From Actinomycetota bacterium (GTDB taxonomy: Bacteria; Actinomycetota; Actinomycetes; Nanopelagicales; Nanopelagicaceae), in contig WLPU01000006.1 in assembly GCA_009698615.1 (NCBI GenBank), positions 1 to 64,000 on the forward strand: DNA of 64,000 nt, given 5' to 3'. A model generated the notes under the pieces. The model saw only the letters and a program-made list of their open reading frames with translations. It was not told the origin of the DNA and made no database searches. Below, piece after piece: positions 50,765-61,027 of the stretch (positions are counted from its first letter, which is position 1; each line of letters opens with the position of its first letter). Both the position numbers and the translations under genes were made by a program.

Positions 50765-51993
50765 ACGCCCGAGTGTATCTGTGCGGTCAGACGCTCATGA
50801 AGCGCGTAGGCGCCAGGGTCAGTCAAGCTCGCAACTTGGTCGATCACAACACGCAGACGTTCTGCATTGGTGGTGGCGTAGTTCCAGTCCTCGAGAAAAA
50901 TGGAATCCAAATTCTTAGGAGCCCTTGCAAGAATCATTTCTACAAGGTCAATGATGATCACACGCTGTTTTGCATAACGCTCTTGTGCATCCGGTGCGTT
51001 GATTAAATAGTGGCCCGCAATAGATTTCAGAAGCCCTACTTCGACTTTTTGGTCTCTGGGTACCTCAAGGTTTGCGCTGTATCGAACAAGTGGCTGGTCA
51101 CCATGAACTCTGCGAGTTTCAACTTCAGCTGATAACACAAAGCGGCCAATCAATTGACTTGTCAGATCTTTCAAGCGGGCAAGGGCGCTATGGGTTCCGT
51201 CGTAATGTTGAGGCCAACAAGACAATTGCTGTAAACGCTTGAGCGCATCCTGTGCTTCAAGTTCGCTCACCGTCATTCCATAATCATTAATCATGACTGA
51301 ATGTAAGACTGGCAAATCCCTCGAAAAGTTATTGACATCGATTTGATCAGCGACAAGACCATCTTCTAAATCGTGGACTGAGTACGAAACATCATCAGAC
51401 CAATCCATGATTTGGGCTTCAATACAACGACGCCCATCTGGTGCACCAGTGCGCATCCAAGTAAAAATTTCGAGGTCATCGGCATAGACGCCGTATTTTC
51501 GTGGATTAATTGAATTGGACCACGGATACTTTGTTACCGCATCCAATGAAGCGCGCGAAAGGTTTAGCCCTACAGATTTTCCTTCCAAAGATATAGTTTT
51601 GGCCTCAAGACGAGTCAGCAGCCTAAAACTCTGAGCATTACCTTCAAATCCCCCGGCATCTCCAGAAATAGATGCAAGAGCATCCTCACCATTGTGACCA
51701 AAGGGAGGATGGCCAAGATCGTGAGCCAAACACGATGTATCAAGAAGATCTGGATCTGCCCCGAGCGAATCTCCAAGCTCGCGACCAATCTGCGCAACTT
51801 CTAGAGAATGAGCTAAGCGAGTGCGTTGAAAATCATTTTCCCACGGGACTGCAACTTGAGTTTTAGCACCGAGTCGACGTAGTGATGCAGAATGAATAAC
51901 TCGCGCTCGATCTCGCATGAATTCCGTGCGCCCCGCGCGTTTTGCTGGCTCAAACACGAATCGTTCGAGATCGCTCTGGCTGTAATTACTCAC
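50761..51993 (-). CDS. dgt: Deoxyguanosinetriphosphate triphosphohydrolase-like protein
   Basis: A 410-residue HD-domain dNTPase. The metal site His and His-Asp motifs are HSLEVAQIG (about 66) and CLAHDLGHPPFGHNGE (about 90). DRARVIHSASLRRL is the usual N-terminal block. GTG 51993 is chosen because it gives the standard start (SNYSQSDLERF), lies 13 bp after the upstream stop, and has a TAGGGT box 7 nt before it; longer forms from 52032 or 52065 would overlap the DUF218 gene. Confidence 0.92.
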   Translation of the reverse strand: MSNYSQSDLERFVFEPAKRAGRTEFMRDRARVIHSASLRRLGAKTQVAVPWENDFQRTRLAHSLEVAQIGRELGDSLGADPDLLDTSCLAHDLGHPPFGHNGEDALASISGDAGGFEGNAQSFRLLTRLEAKTISLEGKSVGLNLSRASLDAVTKYPWSNSINPRKYGVYADDLEIFTWMRTGAPDGRRCIEAQIMDWSDDVSYSVHDLEDGLVADQIDVNNFSRDLPVLHSVMINDYGMTVSELEAQDALKRLQQLSCWPQHYDGTHSALARLKDLTSQLIGRFVLSAEVETRRVHGDQPLVRYSANLEVPRDQKVEVGLLKSIAGHYLINAPDAQERYAKQRVIIIDLVEMILARAPKNLDSIFLEDWNYATTNAERLRVVIDQVASLTDPGAYALHERLTAQIHSGV

Positions 51994-52000
51994 GTCGCTA

Positions 52001-52006
52001 ACCCTA
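52001..52006 (-). promoter_or_regulatory. -10 element of the dgt-dnaG unit
   Basis: TAGGGT, seven bases, then GTG 51993. Supports a leaderless transcript for dgt and dnaG. Confidence 0.4.
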
Positions 52007-52633
52007 TTACTGGTTGAGATGATCGCTGACATGGATGCCACGGCGACCAAGGGTGATGTAGGCAAGGTAGGCGCCTGTCTCGCGAACTAAGTAATGAAGG
52101 CTTGGGTGAGCATTCGAGTTTGGTCCCGTAGTTACGGGTGAGCAAAAGGCAATAGTTCCAAGATCTTTAGCCATAGTTGTAGCACGAAGGCAATGGTATG
52201 GATCGGTAACGATGATCACTGTTTTCATACTTCGTTTTCGCATCTGTGCAACATAACTTTGTGTACTGACAAGAGTGTCGCGACCTTGGGAAATCGCAAT
52301 AATCTTTGCCGCTGCAATCCCGTGGGCAATCAACCACTTCTTACTGGCTGCAGCCTCTGTAGTGCGATCTCCAGGAGCGCCGCCGCCAACAGTAAATATC
52401 ATTGGTGCAAGTCCGATTGTAAAAATCCTTTTCGCTTCAACCAGCCGGGCCTCCAGCACTTCGCTGGGTCGACCATCGAACTGAGCAGCTCCCAGGACAA
52501 CAATGACACCGGCAGTTGCTCTGTTTGGGCTATTTCCTGCTTTCCATGTCGAACCCAATAGAAAAAGTGAAATGACTACCACGATGAGAACAATGGAGCT
52601 AATAATTTTTCGAATTGCTTTTAATAAAAACAT
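52007..52633 (-). CDS. YdcF/ElyC-like (DUF218) membrane protein
   Basis: A 208-residue protein with one N-terminal membrane anchor (ISSIVLIVVVISLFLLGST) and a DUF218 domain. Conserved stretches: VIVVLGAAQFDGRPSEVLEA, FTVGGGAPGDRTTEA, ISQGRDTLVST and IIVTDPYHCLRATTMA. This family (SanA, YdcF, ElyC) affects envelope integrity; a nucleotide or lipid intermediate may bind. It begins one base after the dusB stop. Confidence 0.85.
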   Translation of the reverse strand: MFLLKAIRKIISSIVLIVVVISLFLLGSTWKAGNSPNRATAGVIVVLGAAQFDGRPSEVLEARLVEAKRIFTIGLAPMIFTVGGGAPGDRTTEAAASKKWLIAHGIAAAKIIAISQGRDTLVSTQSYVAQMRKRSMKTVIIVTDPYHCLRATTMAKDLGTIAFCSPVTTGPNSNAHPSLHYLVRETGAYLAYITLGRRGIHVSDHLNQ

Positions 52634-52634
52634 G

Positions 52635-53714
52635 TTATCCGCCTGAGAATGCGTCTTCTAGTTCGATGGTAGCCATTTCATCTGGATCTCGAAGCCAACC
52701 ATCTGGAAGCGTTACTGGTCGACCGTGGCTCGTGCGTCCGCGGGGAGTATCACCAACGGCGATCGGATAAGGCTGATCTGATAACTGATTGAGAAATCCC
52801 CTAAATTCCTTCAGCGATGAGACCATCCCGAACTGCCTTCGCAATTCACTCGGAACACGAAATCCCTTGAGATACCAAGCCATGTGTTTGCGAAGATCTC
52901 GACATCCCCGTTCTTCGGATTCAAAATACTCCACCATTAATTCACCGTGGCGGTACATGATTTCTCGCACCTCAAAGAGCGTTGGAAGATGGCGAGAAGT
53001 ATCGCCAGCAAAAGCCGCAACTAAATCAGTAAATAACCAAGGGCGCCCAAGGCACCCTCTTCCAACGACAACTCCTGCACAGCCCGTTTCTGCAACCATG
53101 CGAACTCCATCGTTACCACTCCAGATATCGCCATTTCCTAATACCGGAACTCCAGTTGGCTTGAGGTGATCTACTAAACGCGTTATTGCATTCCAATCAG
53201 ATTTACCCTCATACATCTGCGCAGCAGTGCGTGCATGTAGAGCCACCCATGAAGCACCAAGATTTGCTGCAGACATCGCTGCTTCCAAATAAGTTTCGTG
53301 GTCGCTATCAATCCCGATTCGCATTTTAACGGTAACTGGCATCCGAAAAGGTTTTGCTGCCTCAATTGCTGCTGCGACAATTGAAGAGAAGAGTTTGCGC
53401 TTAAAAGGCAAAGCTGCTCCCCCGCCTTTTCGAGTCACTTTCGGAACTGGGCAGCCAAAATTCATATCAATATGATCCGCTAGGTTTTCTTTTCCAATCA
53501 TCGTAACTGCAGCTTTCATCGCAGCGGCATCAACGCTGTAAAGCTGTACCGATCGAGGCCACTCACCTTTACCGGGCATCAACATCCGAAGGGTCTCTGG
53601 ACGACGCTCTATTAGCGCTCTTGCAGTTACCATTTCCGAAACAAAGAGTCCGGCACCTTGTTCGCGGCAGAGCAAGCGAAATGGGGCATTAGTTATTCCG
53701 GCCATTGGTGCCAA
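52635..53714 (-). CDS. dusB: tRNA-dihydrouridine synthase (DusB type)
   Basis: A flavoenzyme reducing specific uridines in tRNA. Seen: APMAGITNAPFR, DINFGCPVPKVTRKGGG-like MNFGCPVPKV with the catalytic Cys, the FMN-phosphate region GNGDIW and GVVVGRG. From TTG 53714 the protein has 359 residues but begins directly at the first beta strand. The frame stays open for about 20 codons upstream (PLASGDHFIDPPVV), matching the missing N-terminus, yet contains no ATG, GTG or TTG. Either TTG is used and strand 1 is short, or a rare start (ATT, CTG or ATA) is used. Confidence 0.9.
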   Translation of the reverse strand: MAPMAGITNAPFRLLCREQGAGLFVSEMVTARALIERRPETLRMLMPGKGEWPRSVQLYSVDAAAMKAAVTMIGKENLADHIDMNFGCPVPKVTRKGGGAALPFKRKLFSSIVAAAIEAAKPFRMPVTVKMRIGIDSDHETYLEAAMSAANLGASWVALHARTAAQMYEGKSDWNAITRLVDHLKPTGVPVLGNGDIWSGNDGVRMVAETGCAGVVVGRGCLGRPWLFTDLVAAFAGDTSRHLPTLFEVREIMYRHGELMVEYFESEERGCRDLRKHMAWYLKGFRVPSELRRQFGMVSSLKEFRGFLNQLSDQPYPIAVGDTPRGRTSHGRPVTLPDGWLRDPDEMATIELEDAFSGG

Positions 53715-53770
53715 AACAACTGGCGGATCAATGAAATGGTCGCCGCTTGCTAGCGGCAGAGTGAGGGCGT

Positions 53771-55150
53771 TTATGAGCCCAGAAGGCGCGGTGCGAGCCA
53801 GCCTTCAACCTGATCAAGTGCAATGCGCTCTTGTTGCATGGTGTCACGATCGCGAATCGTTACTGCGTGATCTTCTAAGGTGTCAAAATCAACTGTGATG
53901 CAAAAAGGCGTACCAATTTCATCTTGGCGACGGTAGCGACGGCCAATCGCACCAGCATCATCGAAATCGATATTCCAATTCTTGCGCAGTTGGATCGCAA
54001 GATCGCGTGCTTTAGGAGATAAATCAGCATTGCGTGATAGAGGCAGAACTGCTGCTTTTACTGGAGCAAGGCGATGATCCAACTTGAGCACTGCGCGCTT
54101 TTCCATCTCCCCCTTCGAATTAGGGGCTTCATCTTCGCTAAATGCATCCATCAAAAATGTAAGCGTGCAGCGATCAACACCGGCTGCTGGCTCAATGACA
54201 TATGGTGTCCAACGTTCATTCTTTTCTTGATCAAACCAGGATAAATCTTTTCCCGATGCAGCAGAGTGCGCCTTGAGATCGAAATCTGTGCGGTTAGCGA
54301 TGCCTTCGAGCTCTCCCCACTCGGTGCCAGCAAACTCAAATTTATATTCGATATCTGCGGTGCGCTTTGAATAGTGAGAAAGTTTTTCTTTGGGGTGATC
54401 GAAAATGCGAAGACGCTCAGGATTGATGCCTAGGTCTTTATACCAAGCAAGGCGCGTATCGATCCAGTATTGGTGCCAGTCTTCATCTGTCCCAGGGACA
54501 ACGAAAAACTCCATCTCCATCTGCTCGAACTCGCGAGTGCGGAAAATAAAGTTTCCAGGGGTAATTTCATTTCGGAATGATTTACCAATCTGACCGATAC
54601 CAAATGGTGGTTTTTTACGTGAAGTAGTCGCTACGTTGTCAAAGTTAATAAAAATCCCTTGAGCAGTTTCTGGTCGCAAATATGCAAGTCCAGATTCATC
54701 TTCCACTGGTCCTAGGTATGTCTTGAGTAAACCAGAGAATTGTTTTGGGGTGGTGAATTGACCTTTGTTGCCACATGCGGGGCAATTGACTTCAGATAAA
54801 GATTCTGGCTTGCGCTTATTCTTAGTTTCAAACGCTTCTTCTAAATGATCTGCGCGATAGCGCTTATGACAAGCGGTGCACTCGGTTAACGGGTCAGAAA
54901 AAGTGGCAACGTGCCCTGATGCTTCCCATACTTCCCGCGCCAAAATGACACATGAATCGATGCCGACAATGTCATCGCGCCCAGTAACCATGGACTTCCA
55001 CCATTGGCGCTTCACATTATTTTTTAGCTCAACACCCAATGGACCGTAATCCCATGAAGCACGAAGGCCGCCATAAATATCACTGGAGGGATAGACAAAG
55101 CCACGGCGTTTAGCCAAGCTGACAATATTTTCTAGGCGATCAGTGGCCAC
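53771..55150 (-). CDS. glyS: Glycyl-tRNA synthetase (single-chain class II)
   Basis: A 459-residue class II synthetase of the homodimeric type used by actinobacteria. Motif 1 lies near [19 protein letters not shown], the zinc-like cysteines are in CTACHKR and CPACG, motif 2 in [21 protein letters not shown], and PSAGVDR-like EPAAGVDRC is motif 3. The anticodon-binding domain occupies the last 100 residues. GTG 55150 is preceded by GGAG at a good distance. Confidence 0.96.
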   Translation of the reverse strand: MATDRLENIVSLAKRRGFVYPSSDIYGGLRASWDYGPLGVELKNNVKRQWWKSMVTGRDDIVGIDSCVILAREVWEASGHVATFSDPLTECTACHKRYRADHLEEAFETKNKRKPESLSEVNCPACGNKGQFTTPKQFSGLLKTYLGPVEDESGLAYLRPETAQGIFINFDNVATTSRKKPPFGIGQIGKSFRNEITPGNFIFRTREFEQMEMEFFVVPGTDEDWHQYWIDTRLAWYKDLGINPERLRIFDHPKEKLSHYSKRTADIEYKFEFAGTEWGELEGIANRTDFDLKAHSAASGKDLSWFDQEKNERWTPYVIEPAAGVDRCTLTFLMDAFSEDEAPNSKGEMEKRAVLKLDHRLAPVKAAVLPLSRNADLSPKARDLAIQLRKNWNIDFDDAGAIGRRYRRQDEIGTPFCITVDFDTLEDHAVTIRDRDTMQQERIALDQVEGWLAPRLLGS

Positions 55151-55223
55151 TTAATTCTCCATCCGGCTGGCTGTCGGCGGTAGGCAACCTGTGTTGCAAC
55201 CATTGCTAACTTTACCCTTGTCT

Positions 55224-55508
55224 TTACTCGTTACTGTCGCTTTCATAAGCACCTGGCTCATCAATTGCTTGCGCCAAAACTGGGATTGCCTCCATCTTGA
55301 CCCTGGTTGAACTCAGCGCTCGGCGATAAGAACCAACATTGCGCCATTTGGTCATCAATACCCAAAGTGTGGGGTCGTCGAGATTGCGTCCAACTTCTCC
55401 ATCTATATAGCCCTCACAATCGGCCAAGGCGCCATGGGCTTGCTCGATCTGCCCAGCAAATTGATCAGCTGTTGCTAAAGAAATAGTGAAACGGGCGATT
55501 GCAAGCAT
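55224..55508 (-). CDS. Antibiotic biosynthesis monooxygenase (ABM)-like small protein
   Basis: A 94-residue dimeric alpha-beta barrel protein. It has the ABM pattern LAIARFTI, GALADCEGYIDGEVG and TLWVLMTKWRNVGSYRRALSS with a Trp at the usual place. Members oxidise small substrates or bind heme. A TAGGCT box six bases before ATG 55508 predicts a leaderless mRNA. It diverges from the zinc-transporter gene, so a Zur box in the shared region might affect it as well. Confidence 0.75.
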   Translation of the reverse strand: MLAIARFTISLATADQFAGQIEQAHGALADCEGYIDGEVGRNLDDPTLWVLMTKWRNVGSYRRALSSTRVKMEAIPVLAQAIDEPGAYESDSNE

Positions 55509-55514
55509 GAGGTG

Positions 55515-55520
55515 AGCCTA
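55515..55520 (-). promoter_or_regulatory. -10 element of the ABM-like gene
   Basis: TAGGCT on the minus strand, six bases, then ATG 55508. Confidence 0.45.
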
Positions 55521-55536
55521 GTGCGCGCTGGGCCAT

Positions 55537-55555
55537 AATGATAATGACAATCATT
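55537..55555. promoter_or_regulatory. Probable Zur/Fur box
   Basis: AATGAT-AATGACA-ATCATT, a 19-bp inverted repeat of the zinc-uptake-repressor type, just upstream of the -10 box of the ZIP gene. In the known mechanism zinc-loaded Zur binds such a site and blocks transcription; the likely Zur is encoded immediately after the transporter gene. Confidence 0.75.
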
Positions 55556-55566
55556 TTCAAAGTAGA

Positions 55567-55572
55567 TAGAGT
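55567..55572 (+). promoter_or_regulatory. -10 element of the zinc transporter gene
   Basis: TAGAGT, six bases (GCGGAA), then ATG 55579. The Zur-like box lies 11 bp upstream, where it would cover the promoter. Confidence 0.5.
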
Positions 55573-55578
55573 GCGGAA

Positions 55579-56316
55579 ATGAACATCGCGATCGCTCTAG
55601 CCGCCATCACCGCTATTGCAACAACTGCCGGTGGCTACTTAGCAATTCGTTCACGTGACCGGCTCCACCTAGTTCTTGGTTTATCAGCCGGACTATTACT
55701 GGGATTGGTGGGATTCGATCTCCTTCCAGAAGTTTTTGCACTCAATACCAATACTTTCGCAAGTGTTCGCGTTGTATCGATCGCATTTGTTCTTGGGTTT
55801 TTATCTTTGCACGTTGCAGAACAGATTTTTGGTTCGCACGAACCAGCAGAATCTGATTTCGGCCACGACCACGACCATCACGTAAATGTTGCCGGAACCC
55901 TGGGCGCCATCGCCATGGGAGGCCATGTTTTTCTCGACGGCGTTGCACTAGGGCTAGCTTTTAAGGTAAGCCATGCGCTGGGATTCGCAGTCTTTGTCGC
56001 AATACTTTCTCACGCATTTAGCGATGGCCTCAATACTGTTTCACTTTTAATTAAGAGCGGTCATTGGACCAAAAGTGGCACAGCATTGTTAGGACTCGAC
56101 GCTGCGATGCGCATCGGTGGTGCGGCAATTGGAACGTACATTGTTATTAGCAATCCAATTGTGGGTATTTATCTAGCAACTTTTTCTGGCTTCCTCATCT
56201 ATCTTGCTACCTCACACATTTTGCCTGAAGCCCATTCGCGCCATCCATCGCGGTTAACGCTAATGGCAACCATTGTCGGTGTGCTTGCAATGTGGCTGAT
56301 AGTTGCCAATATATGA
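55579..56316 (+). CDS. ZIP-family metal (zinc) transporter
   Basis: A 245-residue membrane protein with about eight helices. A histidine-rich loop (HDHDHH) lies at about 95-100 between helices 3 and 4. Helix 4-5 motifs are GHVFLDGVALGLAF (HxxxDG) and ILSHAFSDGLNT, which form the metal path. The C-terminal helices carry TSHILPEAHSRH. It brings zinc (possibly manganese or iron) into the cytoplasm. The start of the Fur-family gene overlaps its stop, so uptake and control are one unit. Confidence 0.9.
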   Translation: MNIAIALAAITAIATTAGGYLAIRSRDRLHLVLGLSAGLLLGLVGFDLLPEVFALNTNTFASVRVVSIAFVLGFLSLHVAEQIFGSHEPAESDFGHDHDHHVNVAGTLGAIAMGGHVFLDGVALGLAFKVSHALGFAVFVAILSHAFSDGLNTVSLLIKSGHWTKSGTALLGLDAAMRIGGAAIGTYIVISNPIVGIYLATFSGFLIYLATSHILPEAHSRHPSRLTLMATIVGVLAMWLIVANI

Positions 56317-56678
56317 GCAGATCTAATCCAAGAGTCCTGAGCACTCTAGAGCGCGTTGGCGGTTTTGCTAGCGCCCAAGAAGTTCATAAACTCATGCAAC
56401 GTGAAGGTGAACGCATTGGACTAACGACTGTTTATCGCTCATTGCAAAGCTTGTTGGGCGAAAAGATCGTCGATGTACTGCGGCGCGAAGATGGAGAAGC
56501 CATTTATCGCCTCTGCGGAGATACCCATCATCATCACTTAGTCTGCAAAAACTGCGGCATCACGGTGGAGATCGAAGGTGGTGCGATTGAGAAGTGGGCT
56601 AAGAGCGTGGCTCAAGAGCAAGGTTTTCGCGATGTCGGCCACACCGCTGAACTATTTGGTACCTGCGCTGACTGCTAA
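56313..56678 (+). CDS. zur: Fur-family metal regulator (probable Zur)
   Basis: A 121-residue regulator with an N-terminal winged helix ([31 protein letters not shown]) and a metal-binding C-terminal part. The ligands are visible in [14 protein letters not shown] and the final GTCADC: two CxxC pairs of the structural zinc plus the His cluster. It ends close to CADC, shorter than many. ATG 56313 overlaps the transporter stop (ATGA). A matching palindrome lies in front of the transporter, so feedback control is likely. Confidence 0.87.
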   Translation: MSRSNPRVLSTLERVGGFASAQEVHKLMQREGERIGLTTVYRSLQSLLGEKIVDVLRREDGEAIYRLCGDTHHHHLVCKNCGITVEIEGGAIEKWAKSVAQEQGFRDVGHTAELFGTCADC

Positions 56679-57406
56679 GCCTTGCCAAATCGGCGATCGC
56701 GGTGTGAATATTCTTCGATAGCTTTCCAGAGCGTTGTTCGATCAACATCTGGCCACAAAACATCCATAAAAACAAATTCTGCATAAACACTCTGCCACGG
56801 AAGAAAATTACTGGTGCGAAGCTCCCCGGATGAGCGCAGAAATAAGTCCACATCGCGCATCTGCGGCTGATCGAGATATTTAGCAAATATTTTTTCTGTA
56901 ACCTTCTCAGCGCTCACCTTTCCGCGCTTCACATCTTTTGCCAATGCAGTTGCCGCATCCACAATCTCAGATCGGCCTCCGTAGTTGACGCACATGTTGA
57001 GTGTGAGAACTTTATTTTTAGCCGTAAGGGTTTCAGCTTCTTCGAGTTCATTGATGACGCTACTCCACAGTCGCTTAGGTCTGCCTACCCAACGGACACG
57101 CACGCCCATCGCGTGCATCTCGTCTCTGCGGCGGCGAATCACGTCACGATTAAAACCCATCAAGAATTTCACTTCATCAGGTGACCTTCGCCAATTTTCA
57201 GTAGAAAATGCGTAGGCACTTATTTCTTTCACGCCAATTTGAATAGCACCTTCGATGACATCAAATAGTGCAGCCTCGCCTGCTTCATGGCCGGCAGTTC
57301 GGGGCAATCCACGTTCTTTTGCCCAACGTCCATTGCCATCCATCACAATGGCAACGTGCGCAGGAATTTTTTCTGCCGCAATCTTGGGCATCTTCATCGA
57401 TTTCAT
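56675..57406 (-). CDS. uppS: Isoprenyl (undecaprenyl) diphosphate synthase
   Basis: A 243-residue cis-prenyltransferase that extends farnesyl diphosphate to the lipid carrier for cell-wall building. Region I is [19 protein letters not shown] (Asp, Asn, Arg near 22-32), then [25 protein letters not shown], and the C-terminal [20 protein letters not shown]. Its stop overlaps the convergent zur gene by 4 bp, and its start overlaps the recO stop (ATGA). Confidence 0.95.
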   Translation of the reverse strand: MKSMKMPKIAAEKIPAHVAIVMDGNGRWAKERGLPRTAGHEAGEAALFDVIEGAIQIGVKEISAYAFSTENWRRSPDEVKFLMGFNRDVIRRRRDEMHAMGVRVRWVGRPKRLWSSVINELEEAETLTAKNKVLTLNMCVNYGGRSEIVDAATALAKDVKRGKVSAEKVTEKIFAKYLDQPQMRDVDLFLRSSGELRTSNFLPWQSVYAEFVFMDVLWPDVDRTTLWKAIEEYSHRDRRFGKA

Positions 57407-58134
57407 CGCCGCTCCACAAGAGGAAGGCTACGAAGTCCGCGCTCTAAATGCCACTGTAGGTAGGCAGCGATGAGCCCACTCGCCTCACGTTGATGCTTTC
57501 CTTCGCTCGAATTGGCAACTTCCCAATCCATTTTCAATAGCGCCGACATCAAGTTCAATGTTTCGGGAGCAGGTGTTGCCGAAGCCGATGGGCGGCAATC
57601 GATACATACGCTTCCACCACCCACGAGCGAAAAATATCTATGAGGGCCAGGTTTTTCGCAGCGAGAACACGTTGTCATAGATGGTTCATAGCCTCCAATA
57701 GCCAAAGAGCGCAATAAGAATGCATCCAGGATGAGTGATGAATCGTAACGATTTTCAGCCAACGCCTTGAGGCCCCCGACAACAAGCAAGAATTCTTGAA
57801 GGGCTGGTTCATGTTCTTGTGATGTGAAACGCTCTGCGGTTTCCAAAATCGCAGATGCGATAGTCCAGCGTTGATAATCATGAGAAATGTTTTCGCCGTA
57901 GTTCATGATTGCTTCAACCTGCGTCACAGTGTCAAAAGTTTTCCCGACGTAGAGCTGAATATCCACATGGCTTCCAGGTTCTAGCCGTGCACCAAATTTA
58001 GATTTAGTTCGGCGAACACCTTTGGCGACGCCACGGATTCGCCCGTGATCGCGGGTGAGCATCGTGACGATACGGTCTGCCTCGCCCAATTTTTGCGTGC
58101 GAAGCACAATTGCTTCATCACGATAAAGGCTCAT
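57403..58134 (-). CDS. recO: DNA repair protein RecO
   Basis: A 243-residue RecO with an N-terminal OB fold ([42 protein letters not shown]) and a helical C-terminal domain with a zinc-like [12 protein letters not shown] set at about 152-177. It loads RecA on single-stranded gaps with RecR. A TACGGT box lies six bases before ATG 58134, giving recO-uppS its own leaderless promoter. Confidence 0.94.
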   Translation of the reverse strand: MSLYRDEAIVLRTQKLGEADRIVTMLTRDHGRIRGVAKGVRRTKSKFGARLEPGSHVDIQLYVGKTFDTVTQVEAIMNYGENISHDYQRWTIASAILETAERFTSQEHEPALQEFLLVVGGLKALAENRYDSSLILDAFLLRSLAIGGYEPSMTTCSRCEKPGPHRYFSLVGGGSVCIDCRPSASATPAPETLNLMSALLKMDWEVANSSEGKHQREASGLIAAYLQWHLERGLRSLPLVERR

Positions 58135-58140
58135 GGCCCA

Positions 58141-58146
58141 ACCGTA
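58141..58146 (-). promoter_or_regulatory. -10 element of the recO-uppS unit
   Basis: TACGGT, six bases, then ATG 58134; it falls between the leuA stop and recO. Confidence 0.4.
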
Positions 58147-58155
58147 ATGGCAGTA

Positions 58156-59874
<1,719 letters not shown>

Positions 59875-59892
59875 TTACTGCTCCTTTTAATT

Positions 59893-59933
59893 CGCGGGGT
59901 TTAAGGGTTTTACCGGTATGCCAAAACCCCGCG
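59893..59933 (-). promoter_or_regulatory. leuA attenuator-type hairpin
   Basis: Arms 59893-59902 and 59924-59933 are perfectly complementary (10 bp, CGCGGGGTTT type). A second, inner pairing between GGGTTTT and AAAACCC (minus strand) competes for the same bases. The self-complementary ACCGGT occurs at 59912-59917 and again at 59942-59947, the latter touching the leader-peptide stop, so a longer-range alternative is possible. No clear U-tract follows; the mechanism may act on translation or on Rho-type termination. Confidence 0.7.
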
Positions 59934-59946
59934 ACGAGGGGACCGG

Positions 59947-59994
59947 TTAGAGGGCCCCGCCACGGCAGCGAAGGAGGAGGCTGCCTAACTTCAT
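59947..59994 (-). CDS. Leucine-rich leader peptide upstream of leuA
   Basis: Fifteen codons on the minus strand from ATG 59994 encode MKLGSLLLRCRGGAL, then TAA. Five of the fifteen residues are Leu (TTA, CTC, CTC, CTT, CTC), three of them in a row. A ribosome slowed here in low leucine would change which hairpin forms downstream. A TACCCT box lies six bases before the ATG, so the leader itself looks leaderless. Too short for a normal gene call, but order, spacing and content fit a leu attenuator. Confidence 0.82.
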   Translation of the reverse strand: MKLGSLLLRCRGGAL

Positions 59995-60000
59995 AGTGCA

Positions 60001-60006
60001 AGGGTA
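60001..60006 (-). promoter_or_regulatory. -10 element of the leu leader transcript
   Basis: TACCCT, six bases (TGCACT), then ATG 59994 of the leader peptide. Confidence 0.5.
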
Positions 60007-60010
60007 ACCG

Positions 60011-60994
60011 CTACTCGCCGGGGAAAACAACCCCGGTTTGAGCGCGAATTGCATCCATCACTTTCATTATCTCCACAGATTCGTTGAGCGGCATCACGGG
60101 ACTAGAGAGCAGGCCTTCTCTCACGCACTTTTCAACGTGTAAGCCTTGATATTGCATTCCGCGCCCTTGGACTTTCTCTTCATAGCGTTGGACAACTTTG
60201 CCATCATTATCAAAGACAGTAAAAGAGGTCTGTTCATAAAAATTCTTATCCAGCTCTATGCGACCGAGCGTGCCAACTATCGAGCCAATTACAGTTCCGG
60301 CCATCGTCATACAAGTTTGCAAGACTGCATGGCTGCCATTTTTGTATTCGAAGAGCATTGAAGTGATCTCATCAAGACCGCGATCATTGACAAGCCCGCG
60401 CGCATTGATGACATCTGGAATTCCAAGGACTCGTACAGCAAATGAAATTGGGTAAATACCAAGATCAAGTAGCGCTCCACCACCCAGAGATGGTTCCCAT
60501 AGACGTGGCACCTTTGTAATAGGGAGGAATTGGCTGTGGTCGGCGTGCACATAATGTGGGACACCAATCTTGCCTGATTTGATCACTTCAAAAACAGCAT
60601 CCATCGTAGGAAGGAATCGGGTCCACATCGCTTCCATAACAAAAACGCCTTTGCGCTTTGCTGCCTCGGCAATGGCACTGGCTTGCTTTGCATTAATAGT
60701 GAAGGGTTTTTCAAGAAGTACATGCTTACCAGCTTCAATAGCAAGCAAAGCATCGCGCATATGCATCGACTGCGGCGTGGAAACATAGACGATGTCTACT
60801 TCTGGGTCTGCCACTAGCGCTGCGTAGCCATCGTGGCGATTTGGGATATTGAACTTGTCGGCAAATGCGTTGGCGCTAGCTAAATCTCGTGCACCTACTG
60901 CCTGAATCTTCATCCCTGCAATCTGAAAATCTCTGGCAATTGTCAGTGCAATTTTTCCAGCAGATAACAATCCCCAACGAAGTTCAGTAGCCAT
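60011..60994 (-). CDS. Gfo/Idh/MocA-family oxidoreductase
   Basis: A 327-residue NAD(P)-dependent dehydrogenase. The Rossmann start is WGLLSAGKIALTIARD; the conserved EKPF motif (LLEKPFTINA) with the catalytic Lys is at about 92-101; the C-terminal part has LGGGALLDLGIYPISF-like GGGALLDLGIYPISFA with the active-site Asp and Tyr-type residues. The family oxidises inositols, sugars or dihydrodiols. A ribosome site (GAGAGGCG) precedes ATG 60994. Neighbours give no hint; it could relate to the sugar pathways in the left half. Confidence 0.88.
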   Translation of the reverse strand: MATELRWGLLSAGKIALTIARDFQIAGMKIQAVGARDLASANAFADKFNIPNRHDGYAALVADPEVDIVYVSTPQSMHMRDALLAIEAGKHVLLEKPFTINAKQASAIAEAAKRKGVFVMEAMWTRFLPTMDAVFEVIKSGKIGVPHYVHADHSQFLPITKVPRLWEPSLGGGALLDLGIYPISFAVRVLGIPDVINARGLVNDRGLDEITSMLFEYKNGSHAVLQTCMTMAGTVIGSIVGTLGRIELDKNFYEQTSFTVFDNDGKVVQRYEEKVQGRGMQYQGLHVEKCVREGLLSSPVMPLNESVEIMKVMDAIRAQTGVVFPGE

Positions 60995-61027
60995 TTTTAC
61001 GCCTCTCGATAGAAAACCTGGGTAAGA

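Noticed and set aside
51994-52065. Longer dGTPase start at 52065 or 52032
   Set aside because: The added residues do not resemble the family and overlap the DUF218 gene; GTG 51993 has a promoter-like box at the right distance.
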